A stretch of DNA of 64,000 nt from Chloroflexota bacterium (GTDB lineage Bacteria; Chloroflexota; Dehalococcoidia; JACPQK01), in NCBI GenBank assembly GCA_016190505.1, contig JACPQM010000062.1, positions 18,227 to 82,226 of the forward strand, read 5' to 3'. The notes beneath the pieces are model-generated. The model searched no databases, was not told where the DNA came from, and saw only the letters and a program-made list of their open reading frames with translations. Each line of letters opens with the position of its first letter. The first letter of the stretch is position 1. Below are positions 8,146 to 17,000 of this stretch, piece after piece. The translations under genes and the position numbers were made by a program.

Positions 8146-9149
8146 GGTGAGCCGCCTTCGCCGTAGAACAGACCGGTCAAAGCGCTCTCCTTGGGCGGCT
8201 TGGGGCTGTCCATGGCGAAGCGGACCGCCGCCTCCAACCTGGCTTTGACCGTACCCTCCAAGTCCTGCTCCCGCTCCGGCGTGAGCAGCTCACGCTCGGT
8301 GAGGTAGGACCGCAGGCGTTTGATGGGACAGCGCTCCTGCCAGGCAGCGATCTCCTGGGGTGTGCGGTAGCTCCGGTCCGGGCTCAGGTGGCGGCCCTCA
8401 GTGACATCGTGGCCCTTGACCCGGTAGGTCTTGGCCTCGATGAGGGTGGGGCCCTCTCCCCGGCGGGCGCGGGCCACGGCAGGGACCATCGCCTGGTACA
8501 CCTCCATCACATCGTTTCCGTCCACGACCTCGCCCGGCATGCCGTAGCCCACGGCGCGGTCTGCGAAGTCCCTGGCCCGGGTGCTCTGCTCTACGGTCAC
8601 CGAAACAGCGAACCCGTTGTTCTCGCACAGATAGACCACAGGCACCTGCCACAAGGCGCCCATGTTGATGCCCTCGTGGAAGGCGCCGGTGTTGGCCGCA
8701 CCGTCGCCGAAGAAACAGACGACGACCTTGTCCGACTTCTGCATGGCCAGGGCGAGCCCCACCCCACCTGCGATGGGCACTCCCGACCCGGCGATGCCAG
8801 TAATGCCGTAGAAGCCCTCCTCCGGATCGAGCATATGCATAGGCCCGCCTTTGCCGTGGTCAAAGCCAGTATCGCGGCCCATGAGCTCGGCCAGTGTTCG
8901 CTCCAGGCTAGCCCCATGAGCTAGCAGATGTCCCAGTGCCCGGTGGGGGCTGACCACAATGTCCCCTGGGCGGAGGGCGAGGCAGGCACCCACAGCCACC
9001 GCTTCCTGACCTGTGTAGGGGAACAGCCCCCCGATAATGCGCCCCTGGCCGTGAAGCTCCTCGATGCGCTCCTCGAAGCGACGCAGGTAGAGCATGCGCT
9101 GGAACATCTCGAGCAGCAGGTCTTTGGACAGGTCAGCAACCTTCGCCAT
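8142..9149 (-). CDS. 2-oxoacid dehydrogenase E1 component, alpha subunit
   Basis: The frame extends to 9284, but the real start is ATG 9149, preceded by GGAGG; the upstream part is translated from 7-bp repeats. The 335-residue protein carries the thiamine diphosphate motif 'GDGAANTGAFHEGINMGALW...ENNG' and 'GKGGPMHMLD', as in acetoin and pyruvate dehydrogenase E1 alpha. The phosphorylation-loop region 'YRVKGHDVTEG' replaces the more usual 'YRYxGHSxSD'. It forms the heterotetramer with the beta subunit encoded downstream. The short C-terminus ends in a palindromic repeat. Confidence 0.9.
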   Translation of the reverse strand: MAKVADLSKDLLLEMFQRMLYLRRFEERIEELHGQGRIIGGLFPYTGQEAVAVGACLALRPGDIVVSPHRALGHLLAHGASLERTLAELMGRDTGFDHGKGGPMHMLDPEEGFYGITGIAGSGVPIAGGVGLALAMQKSDKVVVCFFGDGAANTGAFHEGINMGALWQVPVVYLCENNGFAVSVTVEQSTRARDFADRAVGYGMPGEVVDGNDVMEVYQAMVPAVARARRGEGPTLIEAKTYRVKGHDVTEGRHLSPDRSYRTPQEIAAWQERCPIKRLRSYLTERELLTPEREQDLEGTVKARLEAAVRFAMDSPKPPKESALTGLFYGEGGSP

Positions 9150-9218
9150 GTCAGCCTCCGGCACCAGGAATGTCCTCAGTCTAGCAAGGCTGGGAGCGAT
9201 GTCAACCCCCGTGACAGA

Positions 9219-9280
9219 CTTCGGGCTTCGGGCTTCGGGAGGGGAGCCAATGCCTGTAGCCTGTAGCCTGTAGCCTGTAG
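9219..9280. repeat. Period-7 tandem repeats (CTTCGGG x3, CCTGTAG x4)
   Basis: Three copies of CTTCGGG (9219-9239) and four exact copies of CCTGTAG (9253-9280) lie in the gap between the HAD gene and the E1 alpha gene. Related units occur at 28806-28977. They resemble other environmental-genome intergenic arrays and are not a CRISPR. Confidence 0.85.
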
Positions 9281-9291
9281 CCAAATCGCCC

Positions 9292-10002
9292 CTACAGGTA
9301 CGCCGCCACCTCGGTCAGGCTATGGATGACCGGGCAGTCCTTCACCTCGGGCCAGAGGCCGTCGCGGTCCAGAAGCAGCGGCTGCATGCCGGCGGCGCGA
9401 GCGCCCACCACGTCGGACTGGTACTGGTCGCCTACGTGGATGGCCTGGGCGGGCGCCACCCCGGCCCTGGCCAACGCCGCCTGGAAGATGGCCGGGTGCG
9501 GCTTCTCGACGCCGGCCTCCTGGGACGTTACCATGAAGTCCAGGTAAGGGGCCAGCCCCAGCTCCTGGAACAGGCCCTCCAGATCGCGGCGGATGTTGGA
9601 GATGAGTCCCACGGTCAGCCCACGCCCCTTTAGCTCGCGTAGCGCGGGCTGGGCGTCAGGGAAAGCGGCCAGCCCGTACTTGAACTGGCGCAGCCGCTGG
9701 AAGACCTCTCCCGCCACCTGTGGCGTGACCTGGAGCCCACCGCCGCGCAGCACCCGGCGCTCATACTCTGCGTAGAAGGCCGCCTGCTCCGCCGGCGGAC
9801 GGTCAGCGATGGCCAGCCGCCCGTTCTCCCGGGACCAGAAGTCGTCGGCGTCGGCGTAGCCATGTGCCAGGCCCTTTGGGTCCGGCTTCAAGCCAAGCTC
9901 GCCGCAGGCCCGCAACTGCAGCTCTTCCCGGAGAGGGTCGAAGTGGACCAGGGTATTGTAGAAATCGAACGTTACTGCCAGCACCACTGGAACTGAGGCC
10001 AT
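9292..10002 (-). CDS. HAD-family hydrolase
   Basis: This 236-residue haloacid dehalogenase superfamily protein has all four motifs. Motif I is 'TFDFYNTLV' (nucleophile Asp near residue 12), motif II is 'LISN', motif III is the Lys of 'GVEKPHP' and motif IV is 'VGDQYQSDVVGA'. The DxYxT form of motif I, with Tyr in place of the second Asp, is seen in dehalogenase-like and YjjG-like members, so the exact reaction (phosphatase or dehalogenase) is open. The TAG stop is again in a TAGGGGC core. It is transcribed away from comF. Confidence 0.88.
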   Translation of the reverse strand: MASVPVVLAVTFDFYNTLVHFDPLREELQLRACGELGLKPDPKGLAHGYADADDFWSRENGRLAIADRPPAEQAAFYAEYERRVLRGGGLQVTPQVAGEVFQRLRQFKYGLAAFPDAQPALRELKGRGLTVGLISNIRRDLEGLFQELGLAPYLDFMVTSQEAGVEKPHPAIFQAALARAGVAPAQAIHVGDQYQSDVVGARAAGMQPLLLDRDGLWPEVKDCPVIHSLTEVAAYL

Positions 10003-10048
10003 CCTTTCAGCTACAATCGCCCTGTAATTCTAGCACAGGCGAAGGGAC

Positions 10049-10756
10049 GTGACGCTGGCCACGCTCTGGGACCGCGCGACCCGTTGGAGCCTGGACCTGC
10101 TGTTCCCACCCCACTGCGTGGGCTGCGGCCAGGAGGGCAGCTTCCTGTGCCCCACCTGCCGCGAGGCATCGCCCCGCCTGCTGCCACCTTACTGCCACGC
10201 GTGTGGCGTGCCCCTCCCCACCAGGGGTATTTGCCCCCGGTGCGGGGAGGAGCCGCTGGCGCTGCACGGCCTGCGCTCGCCATACCTTATGGACGGGGCC
10301 ATCCGCCAGGCCATCCACCGCCTCAAGTACAACAACCTCAAGGCCCTGGCGCCGGAGCTCTCGGCGCTGCTGGCCGACTACCTGGACACCACCCCTCTGC
10401 CCGCACAGGCGCTGGTGCCCGTGCCCTTGCATCCCAAACGCGAGCGCGAACGGGGCTACAACCAGGCGGCGCTGCTGGCCCGGGAGCTTGGGAAGAGGAC
10501 CGGCCTGCCTGTGGTCTCCGGATGCCTGCAACGGCTGCGGGACAGCCCGCCCCAGGCCCGGGCCAGCAGCGCCGCGGACCGGCGGCAGCGGGTGGCCGGC
10601 GCCTTTGTCTGCACCAACGACAGCCTGCGAGGCGTACAAGTGCTGCTCATTGACGACGTGAGCACCACCGGGGCCACCCTGGATGCCTGCGCCCGCACCC
10701 TCAGGGCAGCCGGCGCCGCCTCGGTCTGGGGCCTGACACTGGCCCGCGAGCCGTAG
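10049..10756 (+). CDS. comF: ComF-family phosphoribosyltransferase-like protein
   Basis: The 235-residue protein starts at GTG 10049. The N-terminus carries zinc-binding cysteine pairs typical of ComF/GntX ('CVGCGQEG', 'CPTC', 'CHACGVP', 'CPRCGEE'). The C-terminal half is a phosphoribosyltransferase fold with 'VPVPLHPKRERERGYNQ' and the PRPP loop 'VLLIDDVSTTGATL'. ComF is needed for DNA uptake in competent bacteria, where it works with the ComFA helicase and primosomal proteins. No other competence genes are nearby, so a role here is inferred only from family. Confidence 0.92.
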   Translation: MTLATLWDRATRWSLDLLFPPHCVGCGQEGSFLCPTCREASPRLLPPYCHACGVPLPTRGICPRCGEEPLALHGLRSPYLMDGAIRQAIHRLKYNNLKALAPELSALLADYLDTTPLPAQALVPVPLHPKRERERGYNQAALLARELGKRTGLPVVSGCLQRLRDSPPQARASSAADRRQRVAGAFVCTNDSLRGVQVLLIDDVSTTGATLDACARTLRAAGAASVWGLTLAREP

Positions 10757-10843
10757 GCATCCCCTTAGTACCAAGGCTCAACCTGTGAGTGGGGTTGGGA
10801 AACCCGGCGGACGGCCATTAAGGAGACACGATGAGTGCAGCCT

Positions 10844-10862
10844 CCTCTCTCTTTGGGAGAGG
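10844..10862. repeat. Hairpin repeat of the CCTCTCC...GGAGAGG type
   Basis: CCTCTCT / GGGAGAGG form a stem and are followed by GATTGAGGTGAGGG. Related hairpins occur at 54763-54785, 58603-58625 and in the 61.0-61.2 kb spacer. This second dispersed hairpin family differs from the GTAGGGGC type. Confidence 0.6.
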
Positions 10863-10926
10863 ATTGAGGTGAGGGCCACGCTGTTCCTTGACACGAACAG
10901 CTACGCGTCTTTAGAATGGAATCTGC

Positions 10927-11001
10927 GCCGGGGTAGCTCAGTGGTAGAGCACCGCACTGAAAATGCGGGTGTCGCCAGTTCGACTCTGGCCCCCGGCACC
11001 A
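10927..11001 (+). tRNA. tRNA-Phe (GAA)
   Basis: The cloverleaf is complete. The 7-bp acceptor is GCCGGGG / CCCCGGC, the anticodon stem CCGCA / TGCGG encloses the loop CTGAAAA (anticodon GAA), and the T-arm contains GTTCGAC. The discriminator is A and the CCA end is encoded (10999-11001). Confidence 0.95.
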
Positions 11002-11007
11002 CCACGG

Positions 11008-11092
11008 GCCGGAGTGGCGGAATGGCAGACGCGCCGGTCTCAAAAACCGGTGGGGGGTAACCCTCGTGCGGGTTCGAGTCCCGCCCCCGGCA
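11008..11092 (+). tRNA. tRNA-Leu (CAA)
   Basis: This is a class II tRNA with a long variable arm. The anticodon stem CCGGT / ACCGG encloses CTCAAAA (anticodon CAA), and the T-arm is GCGGG TTCGAGT CCCGC. The acceptor GCCGGAG / CCCCGGC has one A-C mismatch at the sixth pair. CCA is not encoded. It lies seven bases after tRNA-Phe, probably on the same transcript. Confidence 0.92.
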
Positions 11093-11548
11093 CTTCCTAC
11101 ATACAAACAGGCCCCGACCTTGTGACGCAGAGCGCAACTCGGGGCCTTCTGCTAACGGATTGCCAACGGGACCTGGCGGCCGCTGACTTTGGCGTTTACG
11201 GGGGAAGACTCGTTTAGCCCCTGGTCGAACCGGAAGGCGGCCAGACGATCGGGTAACCCCTGGTATGCGCGCCGCCAGAACCACACCACAGAAAACGGCT
11301 TGGGGATCAGGGGGGACGACCGGACTGCTCCGCCTCCGATGGGTCGAGCAGATAAGCCCGGGACAGGAGCTCAAGGCGGGTCAGGTAGGTTTGTGATAAC
11401 CTGTATGTGCACGGCCTGCCAAACAACGAGAGAAGGCAGGAGAGCGCGGCTCAGGCAAAGAAGGCCCATCGGACCCCGGCAAGGCCTCGGTGCGGCTTCA
11501 CGGAAAGCCTGTTAGCCAGGGCCGCCACAAAGATACAGGGGTGTGAAC
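11093..11548. other. Gene-free stretch after the tRNA pair
   Basis: Several short open frames cross this region on both strands, but none has a convincing start, ribosome binding site or recognisable protein. No integrase, att-like repeat or RNA gene is visible. It may contain the promoter of the downstream toxin module. Confidence 0.4.
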
Positions 11549-11776
11549 ATGCAGAAGCATCGCAAAGCTCTCCAGCCATCACAAGTGGAGTATGCTTTGG
11601 CCATAGCCTCCTACCGGCAAGGACAGGAGCGGTTAAAGTACCTCCTGAAGCAGATGCTTCGCAAATACGGTAAGCCCAGGATGAGCCTGGAGGAGCTGCG
11701 GGCAACGCTCGACGCCGAGCTGGGAAGCGTCTCCTTGAGCGAAGAGGTGGCCAGCATGCGCGCCGAAGGCTACTAG
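11549..11776 (+). CDS. Probable antitoxin of a PIN-toxin pair
   Basis: The 75-residue helical protein starts at ATG 11549 with AGGGG six bases upstream; a GTG two codons earlier is possible. The sequence ('QVEYALAIASYRQGQERLKYLLKQMLRKYG', then 'SLEELRATLDAELG') does not match VapB, Phd or AbrB obviously. The antitoxin role rests on its position: one base separates its stop from the PIN gene. The C-terminal 'SEEVASMRAEGY' tail resembles the toxin-wrapping ends of such antitoxins. Confidence 0.65.
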   Translation: MQKHRKALQPSQVEYALAIASYRQGQERLKYLLKQMLRKYGKPRMSLEELRATLDAELGSVSLSEEVASMRAEGY

Positions 11777-11777
11777 A

Positions 11778-12287
11778 ATGCCCTTGTTCTACCTGGACAC
11801 CTCGGCGCTGGTGAAACGGTATAGACGTGAGAAGGGCTCCGAAGTCTTGGACTTCCTGTTTGAGCATAAGGGGGCGGACGACCGCCTGGTCGTTTCCTTC
11901 CTTTCGACCATTGAACTTGCTGGCGTCACGACGAGACTGCGGAAAAGCCGTGCGTTGAGCGAGTCAAGGGTTTCCGAGCTCATGTCCCGCTTCAAAGAGG
12001 ACCTGTTGCACGCGGTGGAGGTTTTCCCGGTCAGCGAGCCCATTCTCGGGCAGGCTATCGGGATTGCTGAACGGCACGGTATCAGGGCGGCTGACTCAAT
12101 CCATGTGGCCACCATCATAGAGTTGCACCAGGCCGCCGCGATTGCAGGTATCCGCTTTCTTGCCCTGGCGGCCGATAAAGCAATGGGTGAATGCATCGAG
12201 GAAGAGGGCATAGCCCTGTCAAACCCCGAAGACGAGGATGCACTGGGACAGCTCAGGAGCGCCATGGAACAGCAACAGGGGCAGTGA
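11778..12287 (+). CDS. PIN-domain toxin (VapC-like)
   Basis: This 169-residue PIN nuclease has 'FYLDTSALVKRY' at the N-terminus (first catalytic Asp), a Glu in 'STIELAGV', and the later acidic pair in 'IRAADSIHVAT' and 'LALAADKAMG'. VapC-type toxins cleave tRNA or rRNA in a magnesium-dependent way. It follows its presumed antitoxin by one base. The C-terminus (about 25 residues after the last motif) is longer than usual and acidic. Confidence 0.85.
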   Translation: MPLFYLDTSALVKRYRREKGSEVLDFLFEHKGADDRLVVSFLSTIELAGVTTRLRKSRALSESRVSELMSRFKEDLLHAVEVFPVSEPILGQAIGIAERHGIRAADSIHVATIIELHQAAAIAGIRFLALAADKAMGECIEEEGIALSNPEDEDALGQLRSAMEQQQGQ

Positions 12288-12308
12288 GCCCCTGGCAGGC
12301 AGCGGCAC

Positions 12309-12609
12309 ATGACGCAGCGGGTGAGCAGCACTGACGAGGCCTACCGCCTGGTCAAAGGCGGGCTCGAAAAGCGTACCCAGGACGCAGCCCTTCAGAGGCG
12401 AATGGGGAATGTGCTCATGAACGGGGGAAGGCCCGACCTGGCGTTACCTTACTACCTCGAAAAGGTAGGCCGGAACGACCCTTGCCCGTGTGGCAGCGGC
12501 AAAAAGGCGAGAACTGTTGCGGCCGGTCAAGCGCCCCTGCGCTCTCCCGCAACCGGCAGCCCAACCCGGATCAAGCCCTGCGTGGGAGAGCGGGTGTGAC
12601 GTTGGGCTA
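12309..12609 (+). pseudogene. SEC-C motif protein with probable single-base deletion
   Basis: The open frame (12309-12599) reads 'KVGRNDPCPCGSGKKAR', the first half of a SEC-C zinc motif, then loses it. In the neighbouring frame directly after the run of five A's, the expected second half 'ENCCGR' appears, giving CxC(x8)CC as in intact SEC-C motifs. One missing A would restore it, and the protein would then end at about 12609. SEC-C motifs bind zinc and occur in SecA and many small accessory proteins. The N-terminal 70 residues resemble a short helical repeat. Whether this is assembly error or decay cannot be decided here. Confidence 0.6.
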
Positions 12610-13115
12610 GGTTTGGTGAAACGCCAGGCCAACAGGTGGCGGCTGCGAGCCAAGCAGCGCGTTCCCGCCTGAAACGCTCTTGCTTAGACCTCGGTTTTCC
12701 TACACCCTTCCTGCGTTCCAGCATCAAAAACGGTCCACAGTTGTCGGCTCACATCGCCGTGCGAGCTTCGTCATCACGAAAAGCGCTGGCGTGGCCGAAT
12801 TGTTGGCTCTATTTGGAGCGCCCGTTCTTAGTAACAACTCCCAGGTCGGCTAGCCAGCCCTTACACCTATCAAGTTGCCATAAAGGGCGCGAACTATTGA
12901 CAAGCATCTTGACTAAGCAAAGGATAGAGGTCTTGACACCATCATCTGACCGTGCTAGAAAAAGGGCACAAGCGCCGGGGACCAATGTCTGTGGCGACAG
13001 GTGGTCTGAGAGCTTGTGAGTAAATTGACACCTCAGCTTTGGCCGGGCTGGTTTTCCAGATTTGGGCATGCGATATACTCACAAGCTCTGAGGATACTAG
13101 CGACTGGCAGGTGCT
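12610..13115. other. Gene-free stretch upstream of the defence-like operon
   Basis: No supportable gene is seen. Base composition is more AT-rich than the flanks. The last 110 bases contain the inverted repeat and promoter-like boxes listed separately. This is the probable regulatory and boundary region of the transferred island. Confidence 0.5.
13009..13089. promoter_or_regulatory. 14-bp inverted repeat, candidate operator of the defence-like operon
   Basis: AGAGCTTGTGAGTA (13009-13022) is repeated as its exact reverse complement at 13076-13089, 53 bases apart and 26 bases before the first gene. A TATACT -10-like box (13074-13079) overlaps the right arm, and TTGACA (13025-13030) follows the left arm. 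Two facing sites around a promoter suggest a looping repressor or autoregulation. No regulator gene is recognised in the operon. Confidence 0.55.
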
Positions 13116-14054
13116 ATGAATCTATCTATGGCGACTTTCTCAGGACACGAGTCTTTTCCCTTCCGCTATACGTGGTTGACGAAGGGCGTGGTGGGCTGTG
13201 CTGGCGAACATACAATCTTCCAGAGCCAGCACGCAATGGTCACACTCGGCGTCGGCAAGAATATGGTGCAATCCATCCGCTACTGGTGCCTGGCGGCTAG
13301 GGTGATCCGGGAGGATGGGAATGGCAGGGACGGCCAGCCCAAGGTATTGCGTCCCACGGAGTTGGGAGCACGCTTGTTCCTGGGAGAAGAGAAGTGGGAT
13401 CCGTACCTCGAAGACACCGGCACGCTTTGGCTCCTGCACTGGTTGCTGGCCACCCACCGCGAGAAAGCAACGACCATCTACTACGCCTTCAACGAACACA
13501 ACAATCCAGAGATCAGGCGCGAGGAACTCCAGCACGCATTGGCCACGGTGGCGGCGGGGATCCCAAGCGTCCGGGCGAGCCAGAATACACTCCGGAGAGA
13601 CGTTGAGATCTTTCTGCGCACATATTCGCGAACAAGGGCAATGTCGGAGAAGACGCTGGAGGACTCCCTAGACTGCCCTCTGGTCGAGTTGGGGCTGCTA
13701 TACGAAACAGGCGACGGCCACTACTCCTTCGCCCGAGGGCCGAAGGATACCCTGCCCGATGCTATGTTAATCTATGCGTTGAACCAGTATGCGCGATGGA
13801 AGCCAGGACAACGCACGTTCAGGTTCGAGGAGTTGGCTTATCGGCCGCTGGGGCCGGGACGGGTGTTCAAGTTGGACGAACCGGCGCTGGCGGAACGCCT
13901 GGAGCGGCTGGCTGACTTCACCGGCGGAGCGTGGCAATTCAGTGAGACGGCCGGGTTGAAGCAGGCAATCGTGACCCGCGACATCGACGCGATGCGTGTT
14001 CTGGAGAACTACTATCGCGGCCGCGCCGGGGTCGTGAATAGAGGTGGCCAGTGA
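13116..14054 (+). CDS. DUF4007 family protein, first gene of a putative sulfur-type DNA defence operon
   Basis: The 312-residue protein has the DUF4007 hallmark 'FSGHESFPFRYTWLTKG' at residues 8-24, then 'LGVGKNMVQSIRYW' and 'DPYLEDTGTLWLLHWLLAT'. The middle and C-terminal parts look like winged-helix-type helical domains, suggesting DNA binding, though this is inference. Its biochemical role is unknown. My recollection that DUF4007 genes often neighbour PAPS-reductase-like genes agrees with what is seen two genes downstream. Start ATG 13116 has GGCAGGT upstream; an in-frame ATG at 13128 is an alternative. It overlaps the next gene by GTGA, so the operon is translationally coupled. Confidence 0.85.
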   Translation: MNLSMATFSGHESFPFRYTWLTKGVVGCAGEHTIFQSQHAMVTLGVGKNMVQSIRYWCLAARVIREDGNGRDGQPKVLRPTELGARLFLGEEKWDPYLEDTGTLWLLHWLLATHREKATTIYYAFNEHNNPEIRREELQHALATVAAGIPSVRASQNTLRRDVEIFLRTYSRTRAMSEKTLEDSLDCPLVELGLLYETGDGHYSFARGPKDTLPDAMLIYALNQYARWKPGQRTFRFEELAYRPLGPGRVFKLDEPALAERLERLADFTGGAWQFSETAGLKQAIVTRDIDAMRVLENYYRGRAGVVNRGGQ

Positions 14055-17000
14055 GACAACCCGCGTCTCTAAATGAACTCTATCGGATCAGGGCACGGTT
14101 CCGTCGGTCGGTCAACATCGCGGCAGACTTCGCTGCGGAAGAGTCGCTGAGGGGCTACATCGTGACGCCCCTGACTCGGGACGTGCTGAGGCGGGTGGTG
14201 AGTGGGTTGCGACCGGAGTCGCAGCAGAGAGCATGGTCGATCATTGGGCCGTACGGAACCGGAAAGTCAGCTTGCGCGCTGTTCCTGGCACGCTGCCTCG
14301 GTCGGCCCAAGGACATCTGGGCGCGCAAACTTCTAAGGGCAGCGGATGGCCAGCTCTACGATGACGTTTGCGCGAGCATTCCGGGTTATGCGGATGGCGG
14401 GTTCTTCGTGACGCTCCTCGTTGGCAGCCGAGCGCCTTTGGCCGACGCTGCCTTGGGCGCCCTAGCGAGTTCGCTGGCGTCGGCTGATTGGCAAGGAGAG
14501 AGGTTTGAGGCGGTGCGGGGGCGGGTCAATCAGCTTTGCGAGCGTGCCCGAAAAGGGGAGAGCATATCCAACGACGAAGTGGGCGAGGCCTTCGAGGACG
14601 CCGCGCACGTGGTCCGGGGACAGGGCGGCCTTGGATTGGTCTTGATAGTGGACGAACTAGGTAAGCTGTTGGAGCACGCAGCGCTGACTCCTGGTCAAGG
14701 CGACGTGTTCCTGTTGCAGATTCTGGCCGAAAAGGCGTCAAGGAGCGGAGATTGCCCACTCGTGCTTATCGGAATTCTCCATCAGGCATTCGAACAGTAC
14801 TCGGCGCGGCTCGGCCCGGCACAACAGCGAGAATGGCGCAAGATCGAGGGCCGATTCGAGTCCGTCGGCTTTATGGAGTCGCCCGGCGAGTTCCTCAAGC
14901 TGATCGCAGCCGCAGTCGAGCCAGCCAAAGACATGGATGGCCTAGGCCGCGTTGTCGAATCGGAGGCCGCGATTGCTGCCACGTTGAATATCTCGCCTCG
15001 GGACTTGGCGAAAGACGAGGCGCCGAAGGTGCTGGAAGACTGCGCACCGTTGCACCCAACGGTCGCACTGGTTATAGGCAGGCTCTTCCGAAGCAAGCTG
15101 GCCCAAAACGAACGGTCGCTGTTCGCGTTCCTAACCTCAGATGAGCCGCATGGGTTACAGGACTTTCTGGAACACGAAACTTGGGACGGCGACGGGTACC
15201 GTCCCTTCTTTAGACTGCATCATTTGTATGACTATGTGGTGAGTTCCCTTGGCAGCGGACTTTACGCCCACGGACAGGGCAAGCGCTGGGCCGAGATAGA
15301 AGATGCGCTCGAGAGGCTGCCTATCGACGCTCCTTCGGTGATGGCCCAAACTGTGAAGACGATCGGGATGCTCAGCTTGCTTGGCGATCAGGGGCGCCTC
15401 AAAGCATCGCGAGAAGTACTGGTCTTCGCGCTCACCGATGGCCGACGCGTGACCGAGCGCGACGTTGAGATCTCTCTTGAACAACTGGTCGCACTCAAGA
15501 TCGCGGTCTTTCGCCGACACAAGGATGCCTTTGGGTTGTGGGAGGGGAGCGACGTCGACCTGGACGATTGGTTTGACAGGGCAGTGGGGCAGATTGACCA
15601 GTCAGTCAGCCTAGCCTCCTTGGTGGAACGCTACGGGGTGTTGCGGCCGTATGTGGCGAAGCGGCATCTGCACGAGACGGGCACACTGAGGTACTTCGTG
15701 CCGTGGCTGACCGACCCGGATCACTTGGATGAGACGCTGATGAGGCCCGTTGGGAACGCCGACGGTGCGATAGTCTTCGTCATCGGAGACGAGGGCGGTG
15801 ACATTGGCCAGATGTGTGAGCTGGCGGCGCAGGCGACGGCCCGGTTGGCACCGCCACAGGACCAAATTGTACTGTGTGCGGTGCCGAAGGACACGTGGGA
15901 GTTGCGGCAGGCGCTGAATGATGTACTAGCCTGGCGCTGGGTGGCAGAGAACAGCCACGATTTGGAGGGCGACCGCATCGCGCTCAGGGAGTTGACCGGT
16001 CGACGAGCTGACGCGCGTAGCCGGCTCAACGCCATATGTGGGCGGATCTTCGACCGGAGTGTTGGCCATGAAACCTCGCTTTGGGTCCACCGCGGCCGGT
16101 CGCTGAATCTAAGAACAGCGGCCGATCTGTCAGCAACGCTTTCTCAGGCATGCGATGAAGCCTACCGAGCGTGCCCTATCGTCCACAATGAATTGGTAAA
16201 CAGAAGGAGCCTATCGAGCGCGGCGGCGGCGGCGCGCCGGGTGCTGATTGAGCGGATGATAACGAGGACGTCCGAGCCTCAACTGGGCATCGAGGGTTTC
16301 CCGCCCGAGTTGAGCATGTATCGCTCAGTGCTAGAGCGGAGCGGCCTGCACCGACGAGTTGGGCCAAGCTGGGGATTTGGCTGGCCGCCCGAGGATGACC
16401 CGTGCCATATGGCGCCACTCTGGCGGGGAATCGAAGCTTTCCTCAACGAAGGCAGCGGACGAAGGCGTTCCATCCCCGAACTCTTCGCGCTGCTACGGCA
16501 ACCACCGTATGGCATCAAAGACGGACTGTTACCGCTCTTCCTGACGGCGGCGTTGTTGTGCTGGCAGGACGAAATCGCTCTCTACGAGAACGGGAGCTTC
16601 CTCCCGCAATTGGAAACTGCCGCAATCGAGCGGCTGATAAGGTCGCCGGAGCATTTTGACATCCAGCACTACCGCTTGGGCGAGGTGAGGTCCTTCCTAC
16701 TCGAACAGTACTCCACGTTGGCTACGGTCAATGCGGCCAGCGGAAGCGGCCAGGTGAGTGCACTTCGGGCGGTGCGCTCAATGATAGCACTCTTGAAACA
16801 GCTTCCTCCCTACTCTATGGCAACCAGGACCGTCGGCGGCGAGGCTGCGGCAGTGCGCGATGAACTGCTCAGAGCCAGGGAGCCAAGTCGGCTGTTGTTT
16901 GAAAGCCTGCCCGTTGCCCTGGGAATGGACTCGGCCAAGGTCAGTGAGGACAGAGGAACAGCAGAAGCGTTCTTCAGACAACTCAAGCGGGCGCTGGTTG

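Noticed and set aside
9219..9280. CRISPR array
   Set aside because: Units are only 7 bases with no spacers.
8142..9284. Longer start of E1 alpha at 9284
   Set aside because: The extra 45 residues translate tandem repeats; ATG 9149 has a GGAGG site.
11189..11515. 108-residue plus-strand ORF after tRNA-Leu
   Set aside because: No start signals, biased composition, no family resemblance.
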